From Mycoplasma tullyi (lineage in GTDB: Bacteria > Bacillota_I > Bacilli_A > Mycoplasmatales > Mycoplasmoidaceae), in the NCBI RefSeq assembly GCF_014068355.1, contig NZ_CP059674.1:248001-312000 (forward strand): a stretch of 64,000 bases of DNA, written 5' to 3'. A program made the translations under genes and the position numbers. This document shows positions 9,657 to 24,411 of this stretch, piece by piece. A model generated the notes under the pieces. That model was given only the letters and a program-made list of their open reading frames with translations, searched no databases and was not told the origin of the DNA. Each line of letters opens with the position of its first letter. Position 1 is the first letter of the stretch.

Positions 9657-10532
9657 TTGAAAAAAGTTGCATTTATCATCGATTCATCTGCTAATGTTTT
9701 AGCTGATGAATCAAGAGATATTTATTTAGTTCCACTAAATATCATCGAAACTCGTGATTCTGATGAAAAAGTTTATAACGCTAGTACTGGAATAGACTTA
9801 GAAACACTAGATGAAAGAATTAAAGGTGGTTCAAAATTTAAGACTTCACAATCATCTATTGGCTTATTGCACCAAACTGTGGAAGAGTTAACTAAAAAAT
9901 ACGATTACGTGATTGGGCTTCCGATTTCAGAAAAACTTTCAAGTAATTATGCAACTTGAAAGAGTTTAGAAACTGAATTCAAAGATAAATTCTTTGTATT
10001 TAATCTAGGTTCAGTTGAAGTTTGGATCACTTGATTCCTAGAATCAATTCGTGAATTCTTAAAAGAAAGAAACAACGAACTAGATCCAAAAGAATTAGAA
10101 ACATTCATCACTAAGAAAAAGAAAAACTATGGTGGTGTTTTAGTTGTTTCAGATGTAAGCCAATTAATTGCTGGTGGTCGACTTAAAGGGTTTAAAGCAG
10201 TTTTTGTTAAAACCTTAAAACTTAAACTATTAATTAGTATGATGGCATCTAGTGGCGGTTTAGAATATTTTGATAAGACCAAAACAGATGCAGCAGCAAA
10301 AAAAGAAGTACTTAATTTCTTGGATAAAAAAGTTAATTTATTAAACAAAAAAATTAAACGAGCAGTTGTTATTACAACGATCTTAGATCCAAAAGAAAGA
10401 GAAAAAGTTGCTCAAGAATTTCAGTCATTACTAAAAGATAAAGTGACTATTGAACAAGCAATGTTTTCACCAGTTATTGCCATCCACACAGGTTTTTCAA
10501 ACTATGCTTTCTTAGTTGAAATGGAAGATTAA
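9657..10532 (+). CDS. DegV family fatty acid-binding protein
   Basis: The protein has 291 residues. DegV/FakB proteins bind a fatty acid and present it to a fatty acid kinase. Visible are the N-terminal IIDSSANV (the DSS/T-A lid motif), KTSQSS in the position of the conserved TSQP(S/T), and the VVSDVSQLIAGGRL block. The start is the TTG at 9657, eight bases after AAGGAAG; the TTG at 9651 is too close to it. It reads through TGA at 9957 and 10032. It sits between tuf and a YtpR-like gene, as MG450 does in M. genitalium. Confidence 0.88.
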
Positions 10533-10534
10533 TC

Positions 10535-11170
10535 ATGCAAGCGACTTTATATTATTCTTTAGAAAATCTACAAGATACGATGATTGGATATATCAAAGAT
10601 CCAAGCATGATTACAAGTAAAAAAGAAATTGGTAAGGTCATTTATTTTTACGATCAAAATGATCAGATTGTAAGTTTTAATATTCCAAACGTTTCAAAAG
10701 ATGAAAAGTTATTTTTAGCAATTAAAAATAATGGACTTGTCTTTTTAAATGAAGAATTAAAAAAACACTTACTTAGTGAATATCTAACGGAATTTGATAG
10801 TTTAGAATCACCATTTGTAATTGGTCAAGTAGTTCAAGTTAATCCGATTCCAAACACTCACCTAAACCATTGTTTAGTTGATATTGCAAAAGAAAAACCT
10901 TTATCAATCGTGTGTGGTGGTTCAAACGTTTCACAAGGGATCAAAGTTGTTGTTGTCAAAGTTGATGGTTTTATCAATACTGGTAAACACATCAAACGAT
11001 CTGAACTATTTAACTTAGAATCAAGCGGAATGATCTGTTCAGAAAATGAACTTGGTTTAACTGATCTTAAAAATGATGATCGTAGAATTCTAGTACTGGA
11101 TGATAATCTAATTGTTGGAAAAGAGTTTAATACTAATAATATCCAGCAAACCCATGCCCTTAAATACTAA
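10535..11170 (+). CDS. ytpR: YtpR-type tRNA-binding domain protein
   Basis: The protein has 211 residues. The C-terminal half is an EMAP/YtpR tRNA-binding OB fold like that at the N-terminus of PheT: FVIGQVVQVNPIPNTHLNHCLVDIA, LSIVCGGSNVSQGIKVVVVKVD, and SELFNLESSGMICSENELGL. The N-terminal 95 residues are a small domain typical of the stand-alone YtpR family. It starts two bases after the degV stop. Position matches MG449. The role in tRNA or other RNA binding is inferred from the fold only. Confidence 0.85.
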   Translation: MQATLYYSLENLQDTMIGYIKDPSMITSKKEIGKVIYFYDQNDQIVSFNIPNVSKDEKLFLAIKNNGLVFLNEELKKHLLSEYLTEFDSLESPFVIGQVVQVNPIPNTHLNHCLVDIAKEKPLSIVCGGSNVSQGIKVVVVKVDGFINTGKHIKRSELFNLESSGMICSENELGLTDLKNDDRRILVLDDNLIVGKEFNTNNIQQTHALKY

Positions 11171-12902
11171 TAATGAAAAATTAACTACTAAAAATGCATT
11201 AAACGATCGGATTACCAAAAGATTTAATGATCGTAGGCTTTTTGTTGTTTTATTACGTTTCATTATTCCCTCAATCCTAGTTTCATTTTTTGCAGCACTA
11301 TATATCTTTATCGATCAGATTATGATCGTAAAGTTTGTTCCAAGATCTGATCTAAATCCTGATTCGATCTTTGATAATAATTATTTCAATTTTGTTGATA
11401 GTAACGGTCAAAGTTGAACTTATCAAGATTATTTGACTGCTTCAAATAATCTAAAAATTCCTCCATTTAATATTAATGACTTAATTAGATCAGCGATCTC
11501 GATCTCTGCTCCGATTACAGTCATTATTAATGCTTTGACATTATTGATCACAATGGGGTTGGCTAATCAATTTTCCAAAGCACTTGGAAGAGGTGATGAA
11601 GAAAAGATCAAAGAAGTTTGAGCAACTGGTTTTATTACAAATGTAATTGTAAGTATTGCTACTTCAATGATTATTGTTGGTGTTGCTAAAACGTGATTAA
11701 CCAGTTCAGCTAATGGTGCGATGAATCGACCATTAGAACCAATTGATCCTAATTCTAGAGATGGTTATATTGTAAGTATCTTTTTTGCAAGATTTAGACA
11801 ACTACAAGTTGAAAATGCTAGTAATTATGTTTATATTCTTGCGGGATTATTTACGATTCAAACACTTAATCAGATGTACTTCTTATTAAATCAATCTGAA
11901 GGGCGTCAATTATTTATTTCGATCATTCCGCCATTAGCAAATCTAATTAATATCCTTTTTGATTATTTATTAATTAGATATACAAGTGCTGGGATAGCAG
12001 CAGCTGCTTATGCAACTGTAATTGGTTGATCGCTAAGTTGTTTAGCATATGTAATTTACAACATTATTTTGATTAAGAAAAAAGCGACCCATCTTGAATA
12101 TCGTGAGATCTTTAAAAAAGGTCACTTTAATTGAAACTATTTATATTTAATTATCTTAATTGGGCTAGCTAGTTTTTTTAGAAACGCTTCGCTTTCAATT
12201 TCAAACGGAATTTTCCAAACTAATTTAGTCACTGTAACTGAAAAGATAAAACCAAATCTACCCCCAAATTATTACCAGTCTATTTTTGGTTCGGTCACGC
12301 CGATTAGCAATCTCATGTTGCAATCAGTTTGGGGTTTAATTCATGGTGGTAGATCGTTATGTGGTTATAAGTTCGGTCAACGTAACTTTAAAGACATTAC
12401 CAAGATCTATTGGTATGTTCCATTAATTGCTTTTTCTTATTCAGCAATAGTTTATACATTATTTGGCTTTGGGTTAAATAATATCTTTTTAATCAATTTA
12501 TTTAATATTCAAGGTGCTGATAATTTAGTTATTGCTAATCTTGTTTTAAGAATTACCTTAGTGCAATCAATCTTTATTGCGTTAAGTATGAATGCACAAT
12601 TATTATTCCAATCAACCCAAAGAATTGGGATGGCTTGAATTGCTTCATTAATGCAAGGATTATTTACTTTTGCTCCAGTTTTCTTAACCATGTATAACTT
12701 AGCGATTGATACTAATAATATTTATTTATATATATGGATCCAACCAATCAATGCGATTCTAACTTGTATTGTTAATTGAATTATTTCAATTCCATTTGCT
12801 CATAAATATCGGGAGTTTGTTAGTAAACGTTTTGATATCGGTACGATGCTTGATAAATATTTAAATAAAAATAAGAACCCTAACATTTCATCAAAAAAAT
12901 AA
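11154..12902 (+). CDS. MATE family multidrug/cation exporter
   Basis: This 582-residue membrane protein has about 12 hydrophobic segments. The first span is followed by ALYIFIDQIMIVKFV, the typical MATE helix 1 pattern. GLANQFSKALGRGDEEKIKEVW matches the conserved loop that follows helix 2, and the pattern returns in the second half (GGRSLCGYKFGQRNFKDITKIYW). The start at 11154 overlaps ytpR by 17 bases. It reads through many TGA codons. The family exports organic cations in exchange for sodium or protons. The substrate here is unknown. Confidence 0.85.
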
Positions 12903-12918
12903 TTTTTTACAAATAATC

Positions 12919-12946
12919 TGTTCAATTCAAAATATTGTGCTATAAT
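12919..12946 (+). promoter_or_regulatory. 16S rRNA promoter
   Basis: TATAAT at 12941-12946 is preceded by TGTGC, giving an extended -10 (TGnTATAAT). A weak -35 TGTTCA lies 16 bases upstream (12919-12924). The same TGTGCTATAAT block precedes the 23S gene and tRNA-Leu. Confidence 0.75.
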
Positions 12947-12988
12947 TTTAAAGGCTATCTTTTCGAGACTAACGAATAGCTAGCTTGA

Positions 12989-13015
12989 AATGCTTCTTGA
13001 AAACTGAATAGAATC
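12989..13015 (+). other. 5' arm of the 16S processing stem
   Basis: A 27-base segment ending CTGAATAGAATC is complementary to 14662-14688 with only two mismatch or wobble positions. It would place the whole 16S in one long loop, the usual substrate of RNase III. It also contains the TTGAAAACTGAATA leader motif seen before the 23S gene. Confidence 0.85.
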
Positions 13016-13020
13016 TGTCA

Positions 13021-14540
<1,520 letters not shown>

Positions 14541-14661
14541 TGGAGTATATTAATACACTAACACGATATACACCTGTTACATATAACGGTGAAACAATTA
14601 AAACCCAGCAAGACAAGTTAAACCCATTAAAGCAAATTTATAACTTAAAAATTGTTGGTCG

Positions 14662-14688
14662 GATTCTATTCAGTTCTCAAGCAGCATT
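14662..14688 (+). other. 3' arm of the 16S processing stem
   Basis: GATTCTATTCAGTTCTCAAG and the following GCAGCATT are complementary to 12989-13015. It lies about 120 bases after the end of the 16S gene. Confidence 0.85.
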
Positions 14689-14790
14689 TAAAAAAATGTT
14701 ATTAATTTCTTTTAGGCTTTTAAAAATTAATAACACTTTAAGTGATTCTTTCAAAATCAGAGAAGAGTAGATTTCTTTGATGAGATAAAC

Positions 14791-14833
14791 AAAAAATCAT
14801 TGATGCATAAAAATGTAATCAATGATTTTTTTT
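14791..14833 (+). terminator. Intrinsic terminator ending the 16S transcript
   Basis: AAAAAATCATTGAT pairs with ATCAATGATTTTTTTT across a 13-base loop. It lies before the separate 23S promoter, so the 16S RNA is a transcription unit of its own. Confidence 0.8.
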
Positions 14834-15051
14834 ATTACTTTTACCGTCGAATTGTTAAATTTTTTAATTTGGCTTCACGATTTAAAAATATTCTTTATAC
14901 GAATAGTAGGGAGTAACTAGGTTGTTAAATTTGCTTTCTAGAACAAAAATAAAAATATAGTTTCCTCTGCAAGCATTATTATTTTCTAACTTAAGTTTTT
15001 TATTCTTGCTCGCCTAAAAAAATCTAATAAAAAAGATTTTTTATAAAAGTA
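14834..15051. other. Intergenic region between the 16S and 23S units
   Basis: AT-rich with no tRNA and no convincing reading frame. It contains a second weak hairpin with A/T runs (AAAAAATCT / AGATTTTTT, about 15017-15042), which could be a back-up terminator. Confidence 0.5.
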
Positions 15052-15080
15052 TTGTTAAAACTGATTTGTTGTGCTATAAT
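15052..15080 (+). promoter_or_regulatory. 23S-5S rRNA promoter
   Basis: -35 TTGTTA at 15052-15057, a 17-base spacer, and TATAAT at 15075-15080 preceded by TGTGC (extended -10). This is the best-formed promoter in the window. Confidence 0.85.
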
Positions 15081-15104
15081 CTATAAGGCTTATATAGCTA
15101 CATT

Positions 15105-15132
15105 GTTCTTTGAAAACTGAATACGACAAATC
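15105..15132 (+). other. 5' arm of the 23S processing stem
   Basis: GTTCTTTGAAAACTGAATAC and the following GACAAATC are complementary to 18157-18185 with few mismatches. A second, local hairpin GAAATTTGAT/ATCAAATTTC lies at 15143-15173. Confidence 0.8.
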
Positions 15133-15210
15133 TTTCTAGTCCGAAATTTGATTAAAGTATCAAATCAAATTTCAAATATAGATTCAATAAAAATAGCTAA
15201 TGGATCAAAT

Positions 15211-18121
<2,911 letters not shown>

Positions 18122-18156
18122 GATCAAAAAACATTAGTTGTTTTTTATCTAAAAAT

Positions 18157-18185
18157 GATTTGTTGTATTTAGTTTTTCAAAGAAC
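18157..18185 (+). other. 3' arm of the 23S processing stem
   Basis: GATTTGTTGTATTTAG and the following TTTTTCAAAGAAC pair with 15105-15132. It lies between the 23S and 5S genes, so 23S would be cut out separately from 5S. Confidence 0.8.
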
Positions 18186-18190
18186 AGTGT

Positions 18191-18296
18191 GTGTGATATC
18201 GATATCGTGATGGAAACACCTGGTCCCATTCCGAACCCAGAAGTTAAGCATCATGGAGCCGAAGGTAGCGCAAGCAAGAATAGGAAAATATCACGC
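18191..18296 (+). rRNA. rrf: 5S ribosomal RNA
   Basis: About 106 bases. The terminal stem GTGATAT (18193-18199) pairs with ATATCAC (18288-18294). The conserved CACCTGGTCCCATTCCGAAC, AGAAGTTAAGC and CCGAAGGTAG blocks are present. Confidence 0.96.
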
Positions 18297-18305
18297 AAAA
18301 ACTAA

Positions 18306-18337
18306 AACAACACCATTAAGTTGGTGTCGTTTTTTTA
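18306..18337 (+). terminator. Intrinsic terminator of the 23S-5S unit
   Basis: ACAACACCA pairs with TTGGTGTCGT (one G-U pair) and is followed by seven T. Confidence 0.9.
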
Positions 18338-18398
18338 TTTTTAGTTTAATCTTTTAAATTATATAAATATTATTTAAGCTAAATAAAAGTTAAATTGT

Positions 18399-18404
18399 TA
18401 TAAT
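18399..18404 (+). promoter_or_regulatory. -10 box for the 491-residue membrane protein gene
   Basis: TATAAT lies about 180 bases before the start codon, which gives a long leader that looks highly structured (next entry). The -35 is weak. Confidence 0.5.
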
Positions 18405-18427
18405 AGTTTAGCTTAACTATTGAGATT

Positions 18428-18537
18428 TAGATTCTTCTTATTTTTAAGAGTCTAAAGAACAACCGGTTTGCCCAGTTTGGGAATAATTTAATGATCGTAA
18501 TGATCATGAAATTATTAGTTGCAAATTACTGGTTTTT
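18428..18537 (+). promoter_or_regulatory. Structured 5' leader, possible cis-regulatory RNA
   Basis: Hairpin 1 is TAGATTCTT (18428-18436) with AAGAGTCTA (18446-18454). A closing stem AACCGGT (18461-18467) with ACTGGTT (18528-18534) encloses two local hairpins: CCCAGTTTGGG (18471-18481) and a long one, AATAATTT..ATGATC with GATCAT..AAATTATT (18482-18516). The closing stem runs into TTTTT, so the fold could act as a terminator. I recognise no known riboswitch class. Confidence 0.5.
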
Positions 18538-18582
18538 ATTAAACATTAAATTTACATTTAAAAATATCAAGGAATAACGATA

Positions 18583-20058
18583 ATGAAAAAATATTTCAAA
18601 ATCATTAATGTTACCAGGAGACAACTTGCCCTCTTTCTAATTTATCTGGCAACTTTATTATTTGCAAGTGCTGGAATTATTACGGTTATGACTTATGGGA
18701 TTGCTTATCCTGGAGGCAATAACTTCGTAATTTATAATCAAGACTTTTTTAAAACTTCATTAATTTTACCGTTAGTGTTTTTTGTTGTTTTTGCAATTAG
18801 TGGATTGGCAATCTTACTAACAGGTAAAGAAACTTATAAGTTTGATCACAAACTTGTTTATCAAACTTATAAGTTTAAATCAGTTCTTACTTTAATTGAA
18901 ATCATCCAAGCAATTGCATGAGCATTCTTCTTGGGAATTTTAATTGTTTATTTTTATCCGATTAATAAAAGTTTAAGCCAAGTTTATCAAGATCAAGTGG
19001 CTAATGTAAACTTCGCTAAAGATAATATTAAATCTGATCTAATCTCATTTATTCAGATTAAAAACAACTTCTTTGCTGATTTAAAATTATCTATTTTAAA
19101 TTATGCAGCTACACTTCCTTACTTCTTTAATAAGGATTCATTTGCTTTCTGAAACATCATTTACTTTGCTTTATATATTGCTTTATTCATCCCTTATTTA
19201 AAGCTAAATTTATTTAAGAAACATCAACGCTACTTAGCTTTAGTTCCTTTTGCAAGTTTATTCTTAAACTTAAAAGCATTCAATAACTTTAATCAACAAG
19301 ATGAATTAATCATTCCTAATGAAACTGGATTAAAATGATACCAAAAGATCTTATTATCTAATAAGATTGCTTTCAGAATCAAATTAACTGGAACAGTTAT
19401 TTATTTATCATTCTTCTATCTAATTGGTGTGTTAATCTTTGCGATTTATGCAGCATTCTCAATCATTAAAGACGGTCCAGGATACACACTTGTAGAATCA
19501 ACTACTTATCAAAATGCTTACTCAATTGATTTCTTAACTAACGTTACATCTGAAGTAGTTTTATTAAGAATTCTAAGATCAGTAAGCTCACACATCATGA
19601 TGATTACTTTCATCGTATTTACTATGGGGATCATCTTAGATGATAATCCTTATGTGTTTTCAAAAACAATTAGAAAATCTAAACTAAGATTATCATTAAC
19701 TTTAATCGCAATTGAAATTGCTCAATGAGCATTCTTAATCTTAGTTTATCTCTTCTATAGCAGAAATGGTGCTTTAATTATTGGTCGAGAAGAACCAATG
19801 GCTGCATTTGGAATCATTACCACTTCAATTAAATCTGATCAAACCGGAATCATCTATTCAGCTAGAGATACATTTATTACAACAAATCTATTCTTTGTCG
19901 CTTTATACATGAGCTGATTCTTGATCTATGCAAAAGCAGGAATGTTTTCTAAAAAAACACGTCTATTAATGTATCTTCCTTTTGCAACATTATTCTTTGT
20001 TAATAAACACGTACTTAATACCAATCAAAAAGAACAGATCAATATTAACGTGAATTAA
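18583..20058 (+). CDS. Multi-pass membrane protein of unknown function
   Basis: The protein has 491 residues and about 9-10 hydrophobic segments, arranged as two similar halves. Each half has an early pair of helices followed by a short loop (TGKETYKFDHKLVYQTYKFK in the first, DDNPYVFSKTIRKSKLRLS in the second), a helix beginning LTLIEIIQAIAWAF or LTLIAIEIAQWAF, and a conserved KAGMFSKKTR or LNLFKKHQR loop. This internal duplication suggests a transporter or channel-like fold, but I do not recognise the family. Ribosome binding site AAGGAAT precedes the ATG. It lies alone between the rRNA genes and the next promoter. Confidence 0.8.
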
Positions 20059-20070
20059 TTAGCTAATTCC

Positions 20071-20106
20071 AATACTTAAGAACATTACTTCGTAATGAAG
20101 GTATTA
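20071..20106 (+). terminator. Hairpin after the membrane protein gene
   Basis: CATTAC/GTAATG forms a tight inner stem, flanked by AATACTT and AAGGTATT. No strong T-run follows, so terminator function is uncertain. Confidence 0.4.
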
Positions 20107-20145
20107 ATAAATATTAGGCTTAATAAGTTTTAAAAATATATTTGT

Positions 20146-20151
20146 TATAAT
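20146..20151 (+). promoter_or_regulatory. -10 box of the dnaE operon
   Basis: TATAAT in the context TTGTTATAATTTT lies 33 bases before the coiled-coil protein gene that leads the dnaE run. Confidence 0.55.
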
Positions 20152-20183
20152 TTTATTGAAATATAAAACCTGCGAGGCTATTG

Positions 20184-20444
20184 ATGGATTCTAATAATAA
20201 AAAAAGTAAAACTATCCGTTTTAATACATCTTCTAAAGATCTAGAGAAGTTCGAACGTGTTAAGTTAGAAGACACCAAAGTTTTTAACATGGAAGAAAAG
20301 CTTCTTAAGATTGAATTAGAAGAAAAGATAATTAATCTAACTGCTGAATTAGAAAATTCAACGGATAAGCAAGCTCGCAAAGAACTTAAACAAGAGATCA
20401 AAGAATTACAAAAACGATTAGCTAAATTGAATGAACAAAAATAA
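20184..20444 (+). CDS. Small coiled-coil protein upstream of dnaE
   Basis: The protein has 86 residues and is strongly charged (about half Lys/Glu/Asp/Arg). From residue 33 on it has heptad-like spacing of Leu/Ile (EEKLLKIELEEKIINL, then KELKQEIKELQKRLAKLNEQK), so it should form a coiled coil. ATG at 20184 follows TTG; the upstream GCGAGG gives plausible spacing. Its stop is three bases before the dnaE start, so the two are probably co-translated. Function unknown; a link to replication is suggested by position only. Confidence 0.7.
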   Translation: MDSNNKKSKTIRFNTSSKDLEKFERVKLEDTKVFNMEEKLLKIELEEKIINLTAELENSTDKQARKELKQEIKELQKRLAKLNEQK

Positions 20445-20447
20445 TCG

Positions 20448-23400
20448 ATGTTTGTCAATTTAAATACTCGATCTTACTATTCTTTATTAAGCACTAATTT
20501 AAGTATTAGTGAGATTATTGATTTTGCGATCAAGAATAATCAAACTCATGTTTGCTTAACTGATTTAAATGTTTTATACGGAGCAGTTGAGTTTTATAAT
20601 TTAGCCAAGAAAAATCATCTAATCCCCATCATCGGATTAGAGATTTTTCACGATAGCACCAATTCTGAACTTGTTTTAATTGCTAAGAACAATTCTGGTT
20701 ATCTTAAGTTGATTAAGATAAGTAGTTTTGCTTCTAGTAATATCGAGTTTGATCTATTTGAATATTTAGATGAGAATCTTTTTGTCATCGTTAAATCGGG
20801 CAATTTTAAATGGGATCATGTTAATTGTCTTAGAAAAGATGAGTTAGCTTTTAACTTTGTTAATTGTTATGATTTAGATAAAAAAGTTGGTCTAAATGTG
20901 ATCAATGCTGTTAGCATGAAACAAGCTGGCAAGCGATCTAAGTTTGGAATTAACGAGTTATATGATTCACAACTGGTAGATGCTAGTCCGTTTTTAACTA
21001 CAGAGTTAGCTAACAAACAGTTTTCAAAAAAACAACTTGATAAATTGAATGATTTAGTTAATCAATGTTCAGATTGAAATCTGGATGAATTAACTAAAAA
21101 TTCAATTATTAAATATAACACCCCTAAAGGGTTTGATAGTAATCAATATTTAGTTGAATTGTGTCAAAGTAGATTCAATCAATTATTAAGTCAAAGATTG
21201 GTTAGAACTAATGATGCAAAACGATTAAATTATGAACTAGAGATCATTAAAAAACTTAATTTTAGTGATTACTTCTTATTTGTTTATGATTTTATTAATC
21301 ATGCAAAACAACAAGGGATTGTAATTGGTCCTGGTAGAGGTTCGGCTGCTGGTTCATTTGTTTCTTATTTATTAAATATCACTACGATTAATCCGATTAC
21401 TTATGGATTAATCTTTGAACGTTTTTTGAATCCTCAAAGAAAAAGTATGCCTGATATCGATGTTGATATCATGGATTCAAGACGTGAAGAAGTTGTTGAT
21501 TACTTATTTAATAAGTACTCTAAAGACAATGTTGCTCACATTATTACGTTTCAAAGAATTAAGGTTAAAAATGCGATCAGAGATGTTTGTCGTGTTTTAG
21601 ATTTAAAAACTAGTGAAACAGATGAAGTAATTAAATTTGTTTCATATGATGAGATTGCAGATTGAGATAAAAACCAAAATGCAACAGCACTTAAAAAAGT
21701 GCTTAATTGTAATGAATGTGATCTAGAACAAAAACGATGTAAACGTTCTGGGGCTGTTAGTTGTCATGTCATTAGTAAAATTTTTGATCTAGCTCAAACA
21801 ATCTTTAACATTCCAAGACAAACCGGTTTACATGCTGCTGGTGTTGTTTGTGGAAATGATGAATTAAGCCTAACGATTCCAATTCAATATTTAAACAATC
21901 GTTCGGTTTCACAATTTTCAATGGAATACCTCGAACAATTTGGTTTGATGAAGATCGATTTATTGGGCTTAAAAACTTTAACAATCATCGATGAGATTAA
22001 TAGTTTAGTGAAACTAAACTATGATCGTGATTTTGATGTTAATAATATTCCATTAAATAATAAGAACACCTTTAACTTATTAAAAAGAGGTTATACCAAA
22101 GGGGTTTTCCAATTAGAGTCATTGGGAATGCAAAATGTTCTTAAGAAAGTTTTGCCAGAATCGATTGAAGATATCTCAATTATCTCTGCATTGTATCGAC
22201 CAGGTCCTCAAGATAATATTGATGAATACGTAAAAAGAAGATTTTCAAACACTGATTTTGATTATTTAAGTGAAGATTTGGTTGAAATCCTAAAACCAAC
22301 GCACGGAATCATCATTTATCAAGAACAAGTGATTAACACCGCAATGGTGGTGGCTAACTTTGATGCTGCACAAGCTGATTCATTCCGTAGAGCAATTTCT
22401 AAAAAAGATGAAGCTTTATTATTAAAAGACAAGAATGCTTTTATTGAACAAGCAATTAAAAATCGTTATTCAGAAAAAAAAGCATTAGAAATCTTCGAAT
22501 ATTTACATAAGTTTGCTGATTATGGTTTTAACCATTCTCACTCATTATCTTATGCATTTTTAGCTTATCAGATGGCATATCTGAAAGCTAACTATCCTAA
22601 AGAATTTTATTTAATCTTATTAAAGAACAACATTGATTCTAAAACCAAACTTGCAGATTATTTCATTGAAATCATCGAACGCAATATTGGAGTGATGAAA
22701 CCAAATATCAATCTGTCAGATTGATCATTTAGTTTAAGTTCTGATAACGAGAAGATCGTATTAGGTTTTAATATGATTAATGGTCTGGGTAATGAAAATG
22801 CTCACAAAATTGTTCAAGCAAGAAACAATCAACAATTTGATAGTTACATTGATTGTTTAATTAATTTAGCTAAAAACGGAATCACTAAAAGTTTATTCGA
22901 AAAGTTAATAAATGCCGGTGCTTTTGATCAATTTAGATTAGAGTTATCTAAAAAAGCGATGAGCGCTTTAGCTAAATCATATTTCGATCAAAACCTTGGT
23001 TTTAAAAACGATGACGATCTAATTTCGAATGACGAGAAAAAAGCACTTGTTCAATCTAGTTTATTGTTTTTAAGTAAAGAACAGCCTGAACTATTTTTAA
23101 ATCTTTCTAAAGATGAGATGATTGCTGAAAACGAATTAGCAGATTCGTTATTAAAGGTTTCATTTGAAGCAATCAAAAAGAAGGTTTATAAACCTAATAT
23201 CTTTAAAAAAGAGATTGCTTTTTTAGAAAAGAAAATTAAAGATTTAAAAACAGTTAAGCAATTAAAGGGCGCACTAGAAAAAGAAGTGTGCAGTATCTTA
23301 GTACAAATTAGAAAAGTTGAACTAAAAAATAGAATCTGAAGATTCACGATCTTTGATGGTGCATACGAAATTAATGCAAAAGTTAGGGATAAAAAGTTGA

Positions 23401-23525
23401 GTGATTATCTAACTAACTTCATTGATCAAGAAACAAAATTAATTGTTCGTTTAGAACATGATCTATATCGAGGGTATGATTCTTACACAATTTTAGATAT
23501 AGTAGATATATTCAAAACTAATTAG
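20448..23525 (+). CDS. dnaE: DNA polymerase III alpha subunit, DnaE type
   Basis: A 1025-residue replicative C-family polymerase. Palm motifs are present: GPGRGSAAGSFVSYLL and KSMPDIDVDIMDSRR (catalytic Asp pair), followed by AAGVVCG and ALYRPGPQDNIDEYVKR. The tudor/OB region at the C-terminus is short. The N-terminal PHP domain is recognisable (residues 1-70) but its metal ligands are lost: the usual HxH is NLN. It lacks the 3'-5' exonuclease domain of PolC. M. genitalium carries the same second polymerase (MG261). It leads a replication/repair operon with the 5'-3' exonuclease and fpg. Confidence 0.95.
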
Positions 23526-23534
23526 ATAAAAAAT

Positions 23535-24401
23535 ATGAGCAGCACAAAAAAAGCGTTAATAATTGACGGTAATTCTTTAGTTTTTCGTGCATTTTATGCC
23601 ACGCTTGGAATGTATGATTATGCAGTAAAAAACGACATTCGTCCTAACAATGGAATTAAGACAAGTTTAAAGATGGTAAACAAGATTCTTAATTCTGATC
23701 AGTACGATTATGCTCTTGTTGCATTCGATTCAAAAGAAAAAACTGATCGGGCTAAAATCTACGAAGGTTATAAAGCAACAAGAAAAAAACCTGTTGAAGG
23801 TTTAATTGAACAATTAGTTGCACTTCAAGATGGTTTTAAATATCTTGGTTTAAGTGTTTTAGCTTCACCAGGTATTGAAGCTGATGATTTAGTTGGTTCG
23901 TTTAGCACGCTTGCTAATAAAGATCAAATTACTTGTCATATCTACACATCTGATCAAGATATCTTTCAATTAGTTAATGAATATAATGTTGTACATCAAT
24001 TTGTTAAGGGAGTAACTGTTTTTAACAGGATTGATGAATCTAATTTTCATGAACACTTTCATGATTTAAAACCAAGAGATGTAATTGAATATAAAGCGTT
24101 AGTAGGTGATAGTTCAGATAATATTCCAGGTGTAAAAGGGATCGGGTCAAAAACAGCTGTTCAATTAATCAAAGATTATCAAAATATTGATAATATTTAT
24201 GCTAATGTTGATCGACTTAAACGAAGTGTTGCAGACAAATTGATTGCTGATAAAGCTAATTGTTATCTTTCTAAAGAGTTAGCAACAATTAGAACTGATT
24301 GTTTAATTGATCAAGATATCAATAACTTTAAACTTAAACCACTTGATACACAAAACTATCTTGCGTTTTGTGAGTATTATAAGATTAGTCATTTAGATTA
24401 G
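23535..24401 (+). CDS. 5'-3' exonuclease (Pol I N-terminal domain type)
   Basis: The protein has 288 residues, a stand-alone FEN-like nuclease that removes RNA primers from Okazaki fragments. Visible are LIIDGNSLVFRAFYA (first Asp), the acidic pocket GIEADDLVGS, TSDQDIFQLV and GDSSDNIPGVKGIGSKTA, the helix-hairpin-helix that binds DNA. No polymerase domain follows, as in other mycoplasmas. It begins nine bases after dnaE and ends ten bases before fpg. MG262 is the matching gene. Confidence 0.94.
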   Translation: MSSTKKALIIDGNSLVFRAFYATLGMYDYAVKNDIRPNNGIKTSLKMVNKILNSDQYDYALVAFDSKEKTDRAKIYEGYKATRKKPVEGLIEQLVALQDGFKYLGLSVLASPGIEADDLVGSFSTLANKDQITCHIYTSDQDIFQLVNEYNVVHQFVKGVTVFNRIDESNFHEHFHDLKPRDVIEYKALVGDSSDNIPGVKGIGSKTAVQLIKDYQNIDNIYANVDRLKRSVADKLIADKANCYLSKELATIRTDCLIDQDINNFKLKPLDTQNYLAFCEYYKISHLD

Positions 24402-24411
24402 GTAAGAGATT

